A stretch of 64,000 bases of DNA, from assembly GCA_945902115.1 (NCBI GenBank), contig CAMDLY010000001.1, positions 42,069 to 106,068 of the forward strand, read 5' to 3'. Below, piece after piece: positions 9,499 through 18,641 of this stretch. Under the pieces are notes generated by a model. The model had not been told where the DNA came from. It was given only the letters and a program-made list of their open reading frames with translations, and did no database searches. This DNA comes from Lishizhenia tianjinensis. GTDB lineage: Bacteria; Bacteroidota; Bacteroidia; Flavobacteriales_D; Crocinitomicaceae. A program made the position numbers and the translations under genes. How positions within the stretch are numbered: position 1 is the first letter of the stretch; each line of letters begins with the position of its first letter.

Positions 9499-10361
9499 TT
9501 GCTTTACTTATATCCATAATTACCTCCTCATTCATCTTTGTTATTTTTAAGCTTTTTGAAAAATATCAAATAGATACTTTTCAAGCAATAGTCTACAATT
9601 ATTTTGCTGCCTTAATTTGCGGACTAACATTCTTTGGACATGAATGGAATCCGATTTCCCTAGAAGAACCAAGTTGGATTCCTGGAGTCATTCTCTGTGC
9701 CTTACTTTTTATTTCCCTTTTTGTTTTAATGGGCATCAGTTCTCAGAAAAATGGCATTGCCGCAACCTCAGTAGCAGTAAAAATGAGTATGGCTCTCAGT
9801 GTAGGAGCAATGTTATGTCTCTACAAAGAACCTTTATCTGCCTTAAAAATTGCAGGGATAATTTTAGCGATTACAGGAGTAATTCTTGTCTCCATAGAAC
9901 AACAGCCCAAAGAATCAACCTCAAAAAAATACGTTTGGATGCTTGCTGTACTATTTACTGGAAGTGCGCTACTTGATGTCGCATTGAATTACAGCCAACA
10001 TTTCTTATTGGGAGCATTATCCCCTTCCCTCTTTTCAGCGTTTGGATTTGGATTAGCGGGTCTTTTTGGTAGTGTGATTTTGGGTGTTCGATTCAGAAAT
10101 AAAACAACTATTTTCTCACTTAGGCATGTAATTGCGGGCATTATTTTGGGGATTCCAAATTTCTTTTCTATCTACCTATTATTACTTGCCTACGAAACTG
10201 CTCCTATCAGCGATTCGTCCATCGTCACAATTATAAATATATCTGTTGTGTGTCTGAGTACCTTATTCGGCTATTTCCTTTTTAAAGAAAAATTATCGCC
10301 TCAAAAATGGTTAGGGATTTCCGCGGCAATTTTAGCCATTATTTTGATTAGCCAAGCTTAA
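9495..10361 (+). CDS. EamA/DMT-superfamily transporter
   Basis: Ten hydrophobic segments; KNGIAATSVAVKMSMALSVGAML...LFKEKLSPQKWLGISAAILAIILI. Confidence 0.85.
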   Translation: MIALLISIITSSFIFVIFKLFEKYQIDTFQAIVYNYFAALICGLTFFGHEWNPISLEEPSWIPGVILCALLFISLFVLMGISSQKNGIAATSVAVKMSMALSVGAMLCLYKEPLSALKIAGIILAITGVILVSIEQQPKESTSKKYVWMLAVLFTGSALLDVALNYSQHFLLGALSPSLFSAFGFGLAGLFGSVILGVRFRNKTTIFSLRHVIAGIILGIPNFFSIYLLLLAYETAPISDSSIVTIINISVVCLSTLFGYFLFKEKLSPQKWLGISAAILAIILISQA

Positions 10362-10411
10362 GTAAAAGTCTTAAAAGTCCTTAATTAATCAGTTTATTTA
10401 CAGTATATTTG

Positions 10412-11062
10412 ATGGTGCGATTTCTATATCTATTCTTATTTCTAATTTATTCAAGTTATGCGTTTAATCAGGGTGCATATCAACTGGCAGTTTTGAAATA
10501 TAATGGAGGGGGTGACTACTATGCCAACCCCACTGCTCTTCCAAACCTTATAAAGTTTTGTAATAAAGAATTGAATACAAATATTTCCAAGGAAGTACCG
10601 TATGTAGAGGTGGGAAGTAAAGATATTTTCCGATACCCATTCATACATATGACTGGTCACGGAAATGTAGTTTTTTCACGTTCAGATATTGAAAATTTAA
10701 GAAGTTACTTATTAGCAGGAGGATTCTTACATATCGACGATAACTACGGTATGAATGAATTCATCCGTGTTGAATTGAAAAAAGTGTTTCCTGACAAACA
10801 ATTGGTAGAATTACCCTCTAATCACCCTATTTTCAATCAAAAATATAGTTTTAACGGTTTACCAAAGGTTCACGAACACGACGGTAAAAGACCACAAGCT
10901 TTTGGTATTATAGAGGATGGAAGACTCATTTGTTTATATACCTATGAAACGGACTTGAGCGATGGATGGGAAGATCCACAAGTTCATAATGACCCTGCTG
11001 ACAAGAGAATATCAGCACTTAAAATGGGCGCAAATATTCTCATATATGCTTTTACTAATTAA
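10412..11062 (+). CDS. DUF4159 domain-containing secreted protein
   Basis: YQLAVLKYNGGGDYYANPTALPNLIKFCNKELNT...GGFLHIDDNYG...; signal peptide; ATG 10412 preferred over TTG 10409. Confidence 0.85.
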   Translation: MVRFLYLFLFLIYSSYAFNQGAYQLAVLKYNGGGDYYANPTALPNLIKFCNKELNTNISKEVPYVEVGSKDIFRYPFIHMTGHGNVVFSRSDIENLRSYLLAGGFLHIDDNYGMNEFIRVELKKVFPDKQLVELPSNHPIFNQKYSFNGLPKVHEHDGKRPQAFGIIEDGRLICLYTYETDLSDGWEDPQVHNDPADKRISALKMGANILIYAFTN

Positions 11063-11073
11063 TATTATTTGTC

Positions 11074-11997
11074 ATGGATTATACCCTTCTTATTATTGTT
11101 TCAATTGTCCTAACACTATTTTTTTTGTCATTCTACACTGTCACGCAAGGGACTATCGCTGTGATCACTCTTTTTGGAAAGTATCGAAGAAATGCACACC
11201 CTGGCTTACGGCTTCGTATTCCATTAATCGAGCAAATCTATAAACGCATTTCCATACAAAATCAGAGTATAGAAATGGAATTTCAAGCAGTAACGATAGA
11301 TCAGGCTAATGTATATTTCAAGAGTATGTTGCTTTACAGTGTTATGAATGAGGATGAAGAAACAATTAATAAAGTGGCTTTTAAATTTATCAGTAATAGA
11401 GATTTAATGCAAGCACTTATAAGAACCATAGAAGGGTCCATAAGATCCTTTGTGGCTAGTCAAAAGCAGAGTGAAATTTTAGGACTTCGACATGAATTAG
11501 TCAAGAATGTAAAAGAACAAATCGATCACACACTTGAAGAGTGGGGATATCATTTATTGGATCTTCAAATCAACGATATTACCTTCGACCCAGCCATTAT
11601 AGAAAGCATGAGTAGAGTTGTTGCTTCAAATAACTTGAAAGCCGCTGCAGAGAATGAAGGTCAGGCATTATTAATAACTAAAACGAAAGCTGCAGAAGCC
11701 GAAGGAAACGCCACCAAAATTGCTGCACATGCCGAAAAAGAGGCTGCTATGTTAAGAGGACAAGGAGTTGCATTATTCCGTCAAGAGGTAGCTAAAGGGA
11801 TGAGTGAGGCGGCGGCAGAGATGAAGCAAGCAAACTTAGACACCAATGTAATTTTATTTTCCATGTGGACTGAGGCAATCAAAAATTTTGCAGAATATGG
11901 AAAAGGAAATACCATTTTCTTAGATGGGAGCGCTGAAGGTATGCAAAAAACCTTAAAGCAAATTCAGGCCATGATTAGCGAAGATATTCAGAAGTAG
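11074..11997 (+). CDS. SPFH/Band 7/prohibitin-family protein
   Basis: N-terminal TM, TVTQGTIAVITLFGKYRRNAHPGLRLRIPLIEQIYKRIS..., C-terminal Ala/Glu-rich coiled coil. Confidence 0.9.
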   Translation: MDYTLLIIVSIVLTLFFLSFYTVTQGTIAVITLFGKYRRNAHPGLRLRIPLIEQIYKRISIQNQSIEMEFQAVTIDQANVYFKSMLLYSVMNEDEETINKVAFKFISNRDLMQALIRTIEGSIRSFVASQKQSEILGLRHELVKNVKEQIDHTLEEWGYHLLDLQINDITFDPAIIESMSRVVASNNLKAAAENEGQALLITKTKAAEAEGNATKIAAHAEKEAAMLRGQGVALFRQEVAKGMSEAAAEMKQANLDTNVILFSMWTEAIKNFAEYGKGNTIFLDGSAEGMQKTLKQIQAMISEDIQK

Positions 11998-12033
11998 CGT
12001 TTTTATATATCCTACCTTAAACGATTCAATTCA

Positions 12034-13077
12034 CTAGATTGATTCGCTGTATCGATTACCTCTGAAGAAACTACCTATGTCGTTAAACTTGATTCCCTCT
12101 TTCCGAAAAACTTCATGCGCCCTTTTCATACTCAATTGTCTGGTATAAAACGGTTCGTTTACGATAAAGTGATGAATGGAATGTGTTGATCCAAAATTGA
12201 AACAAAATAACTGAAATGGCCAAGTCCACCAGGCATTTAATACCTGAGTTTGCCTTGCAACATCTCCATCTGCAACATCACCGTAATAATGCATATTGGA
12301 AGTTATAAAATGAAGGCAGAACTGACGAATATAATTAGGTAAGACAAAAATATAGATAATAGGGTCCAGTGCAGAACACCACCAAATCATCGTGTCTTCA
12401 TTCAAGATGCTTACATCGAACGCAAGAAGTAATTTAAATATTACCCAAACATAAAACACTAAATAAGCCGGAATACCAATAGGCATAAATCCAAAAATAA
12501 GAGTCTTTCTCAACATTTTCATATCTTTCGCCTGCAGCCTATTCGCCGAATATTCTGCTTTAATCTCCCTGATAATCCTGACACAGCGAAACATAAAACT
12601 GAATAATAAGTCGGGAGTCATAATCAATCTTTTTAATGACCATTTTTCGCCATTCGTAACCCCTCTCTCTTCTATATCTATAACCTTTCCCGAGTGCTGA
12701 TGGTGGTGGTGATGCCAATACTTTCTTATCCAAGGATTCAGCGTGAGAGGTCTAAAAATCCAAACAAGAAGGGTCATCAAATTCACCATTAATTTAGATT
12801 TTTTGTAATAGAGACCATGAATCAAATCATGCTCTAATTCATGCAGAATGGAGGTCCAAAAAGCCACCCACAACACAAGAAACACAGTACTCATTTGACC
12901 TTTTAGCCAATACATTGAGGCAAATCCGATACTTACGATACATAACAAAAGAATACTCAATCCTAAGATATCCTGAAATTTCAGCAGCTTATATTTTGAT
13001 CTCAACCGATCATGTTCATTACGAAGAGCAGAGGTGATTCTTTTAATTTTTTCCTGATCTATTGAAGTTAATGGCAT
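12034..13077 (-). CDS. Fatty acid desaturase-family membrane protein
   Basis: Histidine boxes HELEHDLIH, HHHHHQH, HSIHH; track start 13185 would overlap the tRNA-Val gene, so the internal ATG at 13077 (MPLTSIDQEK) is preferred. Confidence 0.88.
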   Translation of the reverse strand: MPLTSIDQEKIKRITSALRNEHDRLRSKYKLLKFQDILGLSILLLCIVSIGFASMYWLKGQMSTVFLVLWVAFWTSILHELEHDLIHGLYYKKSKLMVNLMTLLVWIFRPLTLNPWIRKYWHHHHHQHSGKVIDIEERGVTNGEKWSLKRLIMTPDLLFSFMFRCVRIIREIKAEYSANRLQAKDMKMLRKTLIFGFMPIGIPAYLVFYVWVIFKLLLAFDVSILNEDTMIWWCSALDPIIYIFVLPNYIRQFCLHFITSNMHYYGDVADGDVARQTQVLNAWWTWPFQLFCFNFGSTHSIHHFIVNEPFYTRQLSMKRAHEVFRKEGIKFNDIGSFFRGNRYSESI

Positions 13078-13161
13078 GGTGTCGGTTAAGTATGCAACTA
13101 CGTTTAATCTTTTGTTCGAAGCCGTTACGAACTGCAACGACTTGATAAGGTATACTCCTAG

Positions 13162-13236
13162 TGAGCAATATCGGATTCGAACCAATGACCCCTACCCTGT
13201 CAAGGTAGTGCTCTAAACCAACTGAGCTAATTGCCC
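13162..13236 (-). tRNA. tRNA-Val (GAC)
   Basis: Minus strand GGGCAATTAGCTCAGTTGGTTTAGAGCACTACCTTGACAGGGTAGGGGTCATTGGTTCGAATCCGATATTGCTCA; anticodon GAC. Confidence 0.93.
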
Positions 13237-13240
13237 GATA

Positions 13241-13268
13241 AAAAAAGCAGTCTAAGACTGCTTTTTTT
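13241..13268 (-). terminator. Hairpin terminator between two tRNA genes
   Basis: aaaaaagcagtc-taa-gactgctttttt, near-perfect palindrome with A/T tracts on both sides. Confidence 0.75.
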
Positions 13269-13271
13269 GTG

Positions 13272-13345
13272 TGGTCCCACCTGGGCTCGAACCAGGGACC
13301 ACCTGATTATGAGTCAGGTGCTCTAACCAACTGAGCTATAGGACC
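13272..13345 (-). tRNA. tRNA with CAT anticodon (Met elongator or Ile2/lysidine type)
   Basis: Minus strand GGTCCTATAGCTCAGTTGGTTAGAGCACCTGACTCATAATCAGGTGGTCCCTGGTTCGAGCCCAGGTGGGACCA; anticodon CAT; isotype not resolved by eye. Confidence 0.9.
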
Positions 13346-13466
13346 GCTGAACCTTCGTTCAAATCGACTGCAAAAATAGTAAAAATCAACTAAAAAAATC
13401 AAAAAGTATGTAATATTACCTTTTTGAAGGGATAAAAAACTAAACTATTTACTAAAACATAATGAT

Positions 13467-13474
13467 TAATTTTG
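13467..13474 (+). promoter_or_regulatory. -7 box TAATTTTG upstream of the epimerase gene
   Basis: TAnnTTTG match; G lies 4 nt before the ATG at 13479. Confidence 0.4.
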
Positions 13475-13478
13475 TGAT

Positions 13479-14501
13479 ATGTCCATCACGCTTGATTATC
13501 ACCTTCAAGAACTACAATTTAAGCATCCTTTCTCTGTAGCTGGAAATACGCGAAACCATACCCCATCAGTTCTGATTATACTGAAAGATGAGAATTTTAC
13601 AGGTTATGGAGAGGTAACGATGCCTCCATATCTTGGTGAAACCCCCTCAAGTGCTATAACATTTCTTAAAAAAGTGAGTTTTTCAGGCATTACTACAGCC
13701 ACAACGATCGCGAAATTTCATCATTATATTGATTGCCTAGATACAGGAAACAATGCTGCTAAAGCAGGATTAGACATTGCATTTCATGACCTTGTATCAA
13801 AAAGAAGAAATGTAGACATTTGCTCTTTATATAGCCTCCCAAATGAGAAAAAAGCAAGTTCCTTTACCATTGGACTTGATACACCGCAAGTAATGTTAGA
13901 AAAGACCTCAGAGGCCGAGGAATTGGGATTTCACGTTTTAAAGGTGAAACTCGGCGGCTTAAACGATAAAGAAACAATGAGGCTCATTTCAAACTTTTGG
14001 AAAAAACCTATTTCAGTGGATGCCAATCAAGGATGGAAAGATCCTGCGTGGTCTTTGGATTTTTGTCATGAATTAAAAGAAATGGGCGTGCTTTTCGTGG
14101 AGCAACCTTTCGAAAAATCGAACTTAAATATGGCAGTATGGCTTACGAGTAGATCTCCGCTGCCAATTATTGCAGATGAAAGCTGCAAGCGATTTACAGA
14201 TTTAGAGGTCGTGAAAAATTGTTTTCATGGAATTAACGTTAAGCTGATGAAGAGCACCGGTTTGTTTGAGGCACACAAAATGTTGACATACGCAAGAACT
14301 AACGGGATGAAAACTGTAACTGGCTGCATGGCTGAGTCATCTTGTGCCGTAGCTGCCATGTCACATTTCGCTGCTCTCGCCGATTGGGTGGATTTAGATG
14401 GCCCGTTTTTAATTACAAATGACCCTTTTGAACCTGTAAAACTTATTGAAGGGTGTATTCAAGTACCGAGAAAAATTGGCATCGGCGTGGAATTGCTTTA
14501 A
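13479..14501 (+). CDS. Dipeptide (L-Ala-D/L-Glu) epimerase, enolase superfamily
   Basis: LKVKLGG (KxK), SVDANQGW, FVEQPF, ADESC, VTGCMAESS; matches the enolase-superfamily epimerase layout. Confidence 0.9.
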   Translation: MSITLDYHLQELQFKHPFSVAGNTRNHTPSVLIILKDENFTGYGEVTMPPYLGETPSSAITFLKKVSFSGITTATTIAKFHHYIDCLDTGNNAAKAGLDIAFHDLVSKRRNVDICSLYSLPNEKKASSFTIGLDTPQVMLEKTSEAEELGFHVLKVKLGGLNDKETMRLISNFWKKPISVDANQGWKDPAWSLDFCHELKEMGVLFVEQPFEKSNLNMAVWLTSRSPLPIIADESCKRFTDLEVVKNCFHGINVKLMKSTGLFEAHKMLTYARTNGMKTVTGCMAESSCAVAAMSHFAALADWVDLDGPFLITNDPFEPVKLIEGCIQVPRKIGIGVELL

Positions 14502-15322
14502 CCTAAGGATACATCTAATATCATCATAACAACAAATCCAGCCATGAATCCTAAAACTGCGACATCGGTATATTTATCGCGTTGCGTTTCAGGAATTACC
14601 TCTTCAACTACAACAAAAATCATCGCGCCAGCAGCAAAGGCCATAGCAAAAGGTAGAATCGGTTCCACATAAATAACGAGTATTGCCCCTAACACGCCAG
14701 CGATAGGTTCTACAATGGCAGATAATTGACCATACCAAAAACTTTTAAATCTCGAGGCACCTGCACGTCTCAACGGCATAGCAACGGCAAATCCCTCTGG
14801 GAAATTTTGTATGCCAATACCAATAGCCAAGGCCACAGCTCCCGCTATCGAAGCTCCTTCCATACCGTTAGCAGCAGCGCCGAATAATACACCGACCGCC
14901 AATCCTTCTGGAATATTATGCAAAGTGATGGCTAAAACCAACAAGGTTGTTTTATGTAATTGTGTTTTTACCCCTTCTGTTTCGTTTTCACCAAAGTTTA
15001 TGTGCAAGTGCGGAAGACTTTTATCGAGAAAAAACAAAAACAACGCCCCGCTTAGGAATCCCACTGCAGCTGGCATCCAGGACCACCCAGGATACAAACG
15101 CTCAGACATTTCTATCGAGGGGGTTAATAGCGACCAGAAACTCGCAGCTACCATAACACCACCGGTAAAACCGAGCATTCCATCTAACCAACCGCGATGC
15201 ATTGTTTTAAAGAAAAAAACCAATGAGGCTCCAGCTGCTGTGACTAACCAAGTAAAAGTAGTAGCAATGAACGCTGCAAGAATGGGGTCAATACCACGAA
15301 AAAAGTTAATTATACTTTCCAA
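14498..15322 (-). CDS. ZIP-family metal transporter
   Basis: ITLHNIPEGLAVGVLFG and GIQNFPEGFAVAMPLR: duplicated H/N-PEG ZIP motifs. Confidence 0.94.
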   Translation of the reverse strand: MESIINFFRGIDPILAAFIATTFTWLVTAAGASLVFFFKTMHRGWLDGMLGFTGGVMVAASFWSLLTPSIEMSERLYPGWSWMPAAVGFLSGALFLFFLDKSLPHLHINFGENETEGVKTQLHKTTLLVLAITLHNIPEGLAVGVLFGAAANGMEGASIAGAVALAIGIGIQNFPEGFAVAMPLRRAGASRFKSFWYGQLSAIVEPIAGVLGAILVIYVEPILPFAMAFAAGAMIFVVVEEVIPETQRDKYTDVAVLGFMAGFVVMMILDVSLG

Positions 15323-15364
15323 ATCACTTTATTAAAAGCAAAGGTACTACTTAAAAGGCCTAAA

Positions 15365-16486
15365 TTATTCAAAACCTTTCTTTGTAGCATTTTCTTTTAA
15401 ATTTTTGGTGACTGCGGTTCCAAAATCATCTTTTTCTGAGAGATCCTTATTTTTAGCACGTTCATCTTTAATAAATTCCTCACGTTTTTTTGCCAACTCC
15501 CCTATTTCACGTTGAATTTTTTCCCTTTCCTCTTGTTTTTTATTCAACATGAGTTTTTTCTCCTCATCAGTTTTACCTTTGAATTCATCTGGCAATTCCT
15601 CCTCTTTCATTTTTAAAATAATTGTGGAATCCGCCTGAACAGCATCTACTAAATCATAATTTGCATTCTTATAATTGGCCTTTGACTTCGCGATGGATCT
15701 CTCGACTGCAACACTTGCTCCTTGGTTTGTTGAATTATCGTCTTCTCTGAGTTGTTGCTCTTTTTTTACAGAACCCTGTGAACCATACCACAAATAGGTT
15801 TTGTTTAATTGATTGTTTTTTATATTTATTTCTTCATCGTAAGGTGTGTTGATAAAGACGACTTTCTCATTAGAGTTAATATTAAAATAGGCTCCACTAC
15901 TGCACGTTGCTCCATCCTTCCAGTGTTCTCTTACCCCTTGTTCGTAGATACCACAATAAATTGTATTGATCAAAATACCACGATTTTGGGCTTCTTGACA
16001 AACATCTTTATAAGAAACCGGACCTTGATCAAAGGGCTCATTTCCTGCAATGTATATTAACTTTAAATCCCCTTTATCGGATGACCAAGAAAGATCTTGA
16101 ATGGACTGTTTGATAACAGCACCGCAATACTCCTCTCCACCATTTGTTCTCAAACCGAATAACTTTTCCGAAACCAGATCTAAATCTTTGGAAAAATTTA
16201 GTTGTTGCCGAATCCAATATTTAGAGTTTATGCCAGAATTACCATAATCATACATGGCAATTTCTAAAGTAGGTGTAGCTCCCTGATATTTCAAATTGGA
16301 AACTTCATTAACAATTGACCAAATTTTAGACTTGGCTTGATCAATTAATCCATCCATGCTGTTGGAGGTATCAAACAAAATAACCAATTGAACTTTCCTA
16401 TTCGATAGTGTTTGGGCTGATACTGTTATGGTCGAAAATAGGAGAACGAGTGAACCGAGAATTTTTTTCATAAGGATTTTTTTCAC
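15365..16486 (-). CDS. Secreted von Willebrand factor type A domain protein
   Basis: Signal peptide; VQLVILFDTSNSMDGLIDQAKSKIW (MIDAS DxSxS); charged C-terminal coiled coil. Confidence 0.88.
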   Translation of the reverse strand: MKKILMKKILGSLVLLFSTITVSAQTLSNRKVQLVILFDTSNSMDGLIDQAKSKIWSIVNEVSNLKYQGATPTLEIAMYDYGNSGINSKYWIRQQLNFSKDLDLVSEKLFGLRTNGGEEYCGAVIKQSIQDLSWSSDKGDLKLIYIAGNEPFDQGPVSYKDVCQEAQNRGILINTIYCGIYEQGVREHWKDGATCSSGAYFNINSNEKVVFINTPYDEEINIKNNQLNKTYLWYGSQGSVKKEQQLREDDNSTNQGASVAVERSIAKSKANYKNANYDLVDAVQADSTIILKMKEEELPDEFKGKTDEEKKLMLNKKQEEREKIQREIGELAKKREEFIKDERAKNKDLSEKDDFGTAVTKNLKENATKKGFE

Positions 16487-16513
16487 TCACTTACACCGCA
16501 GCATAAAAAAGGT

Positions 16514-16927
16514 TCAATTCTCCAAGAAACTTGTTAAGGCTAGTGAGTAACTTTTTAAACCAAAACCCAAAATTACTCCTTTGCAGACTGGGCTAATTAG
16601 CGACTCATGCCGAAAAGATTCCCTGCTTGCAGTATTACTCATATGCACTTCGATAACAGGTATAGATATAGCGGCAATGCAGTCTCTGATAGCAACGCTT
16701 GTGTGTGAATATCCCGCTGCATTTAAGACAATTCCCAAAGCGGATGATTTTTGAAGTACATCTATAATGTCTCCTTCAATGTTGGATTGAAAATAGTCCA
16801 ATTCCAACATGGGGAAGTTGGATATAAGTTCCTCAAAATACTCTTCGAATGAAACATTACCATAAATTTGTGTTTCCCTCGTACCGAGTAGGTTCATATT
16901 GGGGCCATTTACAATAAGAATTTTCAT
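16514..16927 (-). CDS. aroQ: 3-dehydroquinate dehydratase, type II
   Basis: ILIVNGPNMNLLGTRE, NAAGYSHTSVAIRD, EVHMSN. Confidence 0.96.
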   Translation of the reverse strand: MKILIVNGPNMNLLGTRETQIYGNVSFEEYFEELISNFPMLELDYFQSNIEGDIIDVLQKSSALGIVLNAAGYSHTSVAIRDCIAAISIPVIEVHMSNTASRESFRHESLISPVCKGVILGFGLKSYSLALTSFLEN

Positions 16928-16929
16928 GT

Positions 16930-17832
16930 ATGTTAGTTTGGGAGCGCTATATTAAGGAATTTGTCTCGTATTTAAAAATAGAAAAGGGCTTAAGTGAAAA
17001 TTCAATTTTCGCATACACCCGGGATGTGGAGAAATTGAGAGATTATTCAATTACCATCAGTAAAGCACCTGATACGATCGATTACCAGAATTTAAAATTA
17101 TTCATTGGTGAATTGTATGATCTTGGATTAAGTGCCAGAAGTCAAGCAAGAATAATTTCTGGAATTAAACAGTTTTTTACCTTTTTATTGCTAGAAAATA
17201 CCATCGACTCTGATCCAAGCGAATTATTAGAACAACCGAAAATAGGCAGAAAACTACCTGAGGTAATGACTATTGAAGAAATTGATTCCCTTATTGCCGC
17301 CATTGATTTGAGCAAAGACGAGGGACACCGCAACCGAGCTATATTGGAAACATTATATAGTTGTGGACTTCGAGTTAGTGAATTGGTTAATTTAAAATTT
17401 TCAGACCTATTTTTTGAGGAAGGATTCATCCGGGTGATCGGAAAAGGAAATAAAGAAAGGTTAGTTCCAGTAAGCGCTCAAGTAGAAAAAGAAATTTCTT
17501 TATACGTTGATCACATTAGAAAACATCTAAACATTCAAAAAGGTAATGAACATGTTATTTTCTTGAACAGAAGAGGAAGTAAATTAACGAGGGTCATGAT
17601 TTTTACCATCATAAAACAACTTTCAGAGAAAATCGGCATGAAAAAAAATATCTCACCTCATACCTTTCGACATAGTTTCGCGACACATTTAATCGAAGGG
17701 GGAGCGAATCTTAGAGCCATTCAAGAAATGCTCGGACACGAGTCAATAACTACAACAGAGATATACACACACCTCGATCAACGATATTTACGAGATGCAA
17801 TAATGAGTTTTCACCCAAGAAATAATGAATAA
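16930..17832 (+). CDS. XerC/XerD-type tyrosine recombinase
   Basis: YLKIEKGLSENSIFAYTRDV...LYSCGLRVSELVNL...HTFRHSFATHLIEGGANLRAIQEMLGHESITTTEIYTH; catalytic R-HxxR-H-Y present. Confidence 0.93.
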   Translation: MLVWERYIKEFVSYLKIEKGLSENSIFAYTRDVEKLRDYSITISKAPDTIDYQNLKLFIGELYDLGLSARSQARIISGIKQFFTFLLLENTIDSDPSELLEQPKIGRKLPEVMTIEEIDSLIAAIDLSKDEGHRNRAILETLYSCGLRVSELVNLKFSDLFFEEGFIRVIGKGNKERLVPVSAQVEKEISLYVDHIRKHLNIQKGNEHVIFLNRRGSKLTRVMIFTIIKQLSEKIGMKKNISPHTFRHSFATHLIEGGANLRAIQEMLGHESITTTEIYTHLDQRYLRDAIMSFHPRNNE

Positions 17833-17917
17833 TATATTCATAATGAAACCATTACAATTCCTATGGACAATCGCTAAAATTTATAGGGATTTACTTTGAG
17901 TGTTTGAAATAAATTAT

Positions 17918-17925
17918 TATCTTTG
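17918..17925 (+). promoter_or_regulatory. Promoter of the rpmB-rpmG-DUF4295 operon
   Basis: TATCTTTG at 17918-17925 with upstream TTTG at 17895-17898 (19-bp spacing), matching Bacteroidota -33/-7 elements. Confidence 0.6.
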
Positions 17926-17962
17926 CATCCGCTTTTTACAATTTAACGGATTTAAAGTCATT

Positions 17963-18199
17963 ATGTCAAGAATTTGTCAATTAACGGGAAAGTCAGTGAT
18001 GGTCGGTCATCACGTTTCTCATTCGAACGTAAAAACCAAAAGAAGATTTAGTCCGAATTTGGTAACAAAGAAATTTTTTATCCCAGAGGATAACAGTTAT
18101 ATTACATTGAAAATTTCTACTGCAGCCCTGAGAACAATTAACAAGAAAGGTATTTCTGCTTGTCTCAAAGATGCTAGAGAAAAAGGTTTTTTAAAGTAA
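17963..18199 (+). CDS. rpmB: 50S ribosomal protein L28
   Basis: MSRICQLTGKSVMVGHHVSHSNVKTKRRFSPNL; start refined from track 17900 to ATG 17963. Confidence 0.96.
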   Translation: MSRICQLTGKSVMVGHHVSHSNVKTKRRFSPNLVTKKFFIPEDNSYITLKISTAALRTINKKGISACLKDAREKGFLK

Positions 18200-18229
18200 C
18201 CTGTTGAGAAAACAGTAAAAGAAATAGAA

Positions 18230-18418
18230 ATGGCAAAGAAAAGTAAAGGCAATCGAATTCAAGTAATTCTAGAATGTACAGAGCACAAAACTACCGGTGT
18301 GGCAGGGACTTCCAGATATATTACCACCAAGAATAGAAAAAATACTCCGGATCGTATGGAAATTAAAAAATTCAATCCTATCCTCAAAAAATATACAATT
18401 CATAAAGAAATTAAATAA
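18230..18418 (+). CDS. rpmG: 50S ribosomal protein L33
   Basis: [20 protein letters not shown]...[22 protein letters not shown]. Confidence 0.97.
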   Translation: MAKKSKGNRIQVILECTEHKTTGVAGTSRYITTKNRKNTPDRMEIKKFNPILKKYTIHKEIK

Positions 18419-18427
18419 CTAGTAGAA

Positions 18428-18583
18428 ATGGCAAAGAAAGTAGTTGCATCCTTGCAAAAAGGTGGAGGAAAAGAGCATACAAAAGTCGTGAAAATGGTGA
18501 AATCACCAAAGTCAGGCGCTTACACCTTTAAAGAAGAAATTGTTCATAATGACCAAGTAAAAAATTGGTTTTCAAAACACTGA
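18428..18583 (+). CDS. DUF4295 domain-containing small basic protein (51 aa), not in the ORF track
   Basis: MAKKVVASLQKGGGKEHTKVVKMVKSPKSGAYTFKEEIVHNDQVKNWFSKH; directly downstream of rpmG. Confidence 0.88.
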   Translation: MAKKVVASLQKGGGKEHTKVVKMVKSPKSGAYTFKEEIVHNDQVKNWFSKH

Positions 18584-18604
18584 TAGTTAAAGTAACATAT
18601 ATTT

Positions 18605-18632
18605 AAAGCTTCCCTTCGGAAGCTTTTTTTTT
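18605..18632 (+). terminator. Rho-independent terminator after the rpmB-rpmG-DUF4295 operon
   Basis: AAAGCTTCC-CTTC-GGAAGCTTT plus T-tract. Confidence 0.85.
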
Positions 18633-18641
18633 CGGTAAACA

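Noticed and set aside
13078-13185. N-terminal 36 codons of the desaturase ORF in the track
   Set aside because: Overlaps the tRNA-Val 3' end; the internal ATG at 13077 gives a sensible N-terminus.
14811-15335. 174-aa plus-strand ORF opposite the ZIP transporter
   Set aside because: Shadow ORF of a well-supported minus-strand transporter; no recognisable domain.
16930-17832. Tyrosine recombinase as evidence of an integrative element or integron
   Set aside because: Sequence looks like a housekeeping XerC/D; no att-like repeats, cargo genes or excisionase nearby.
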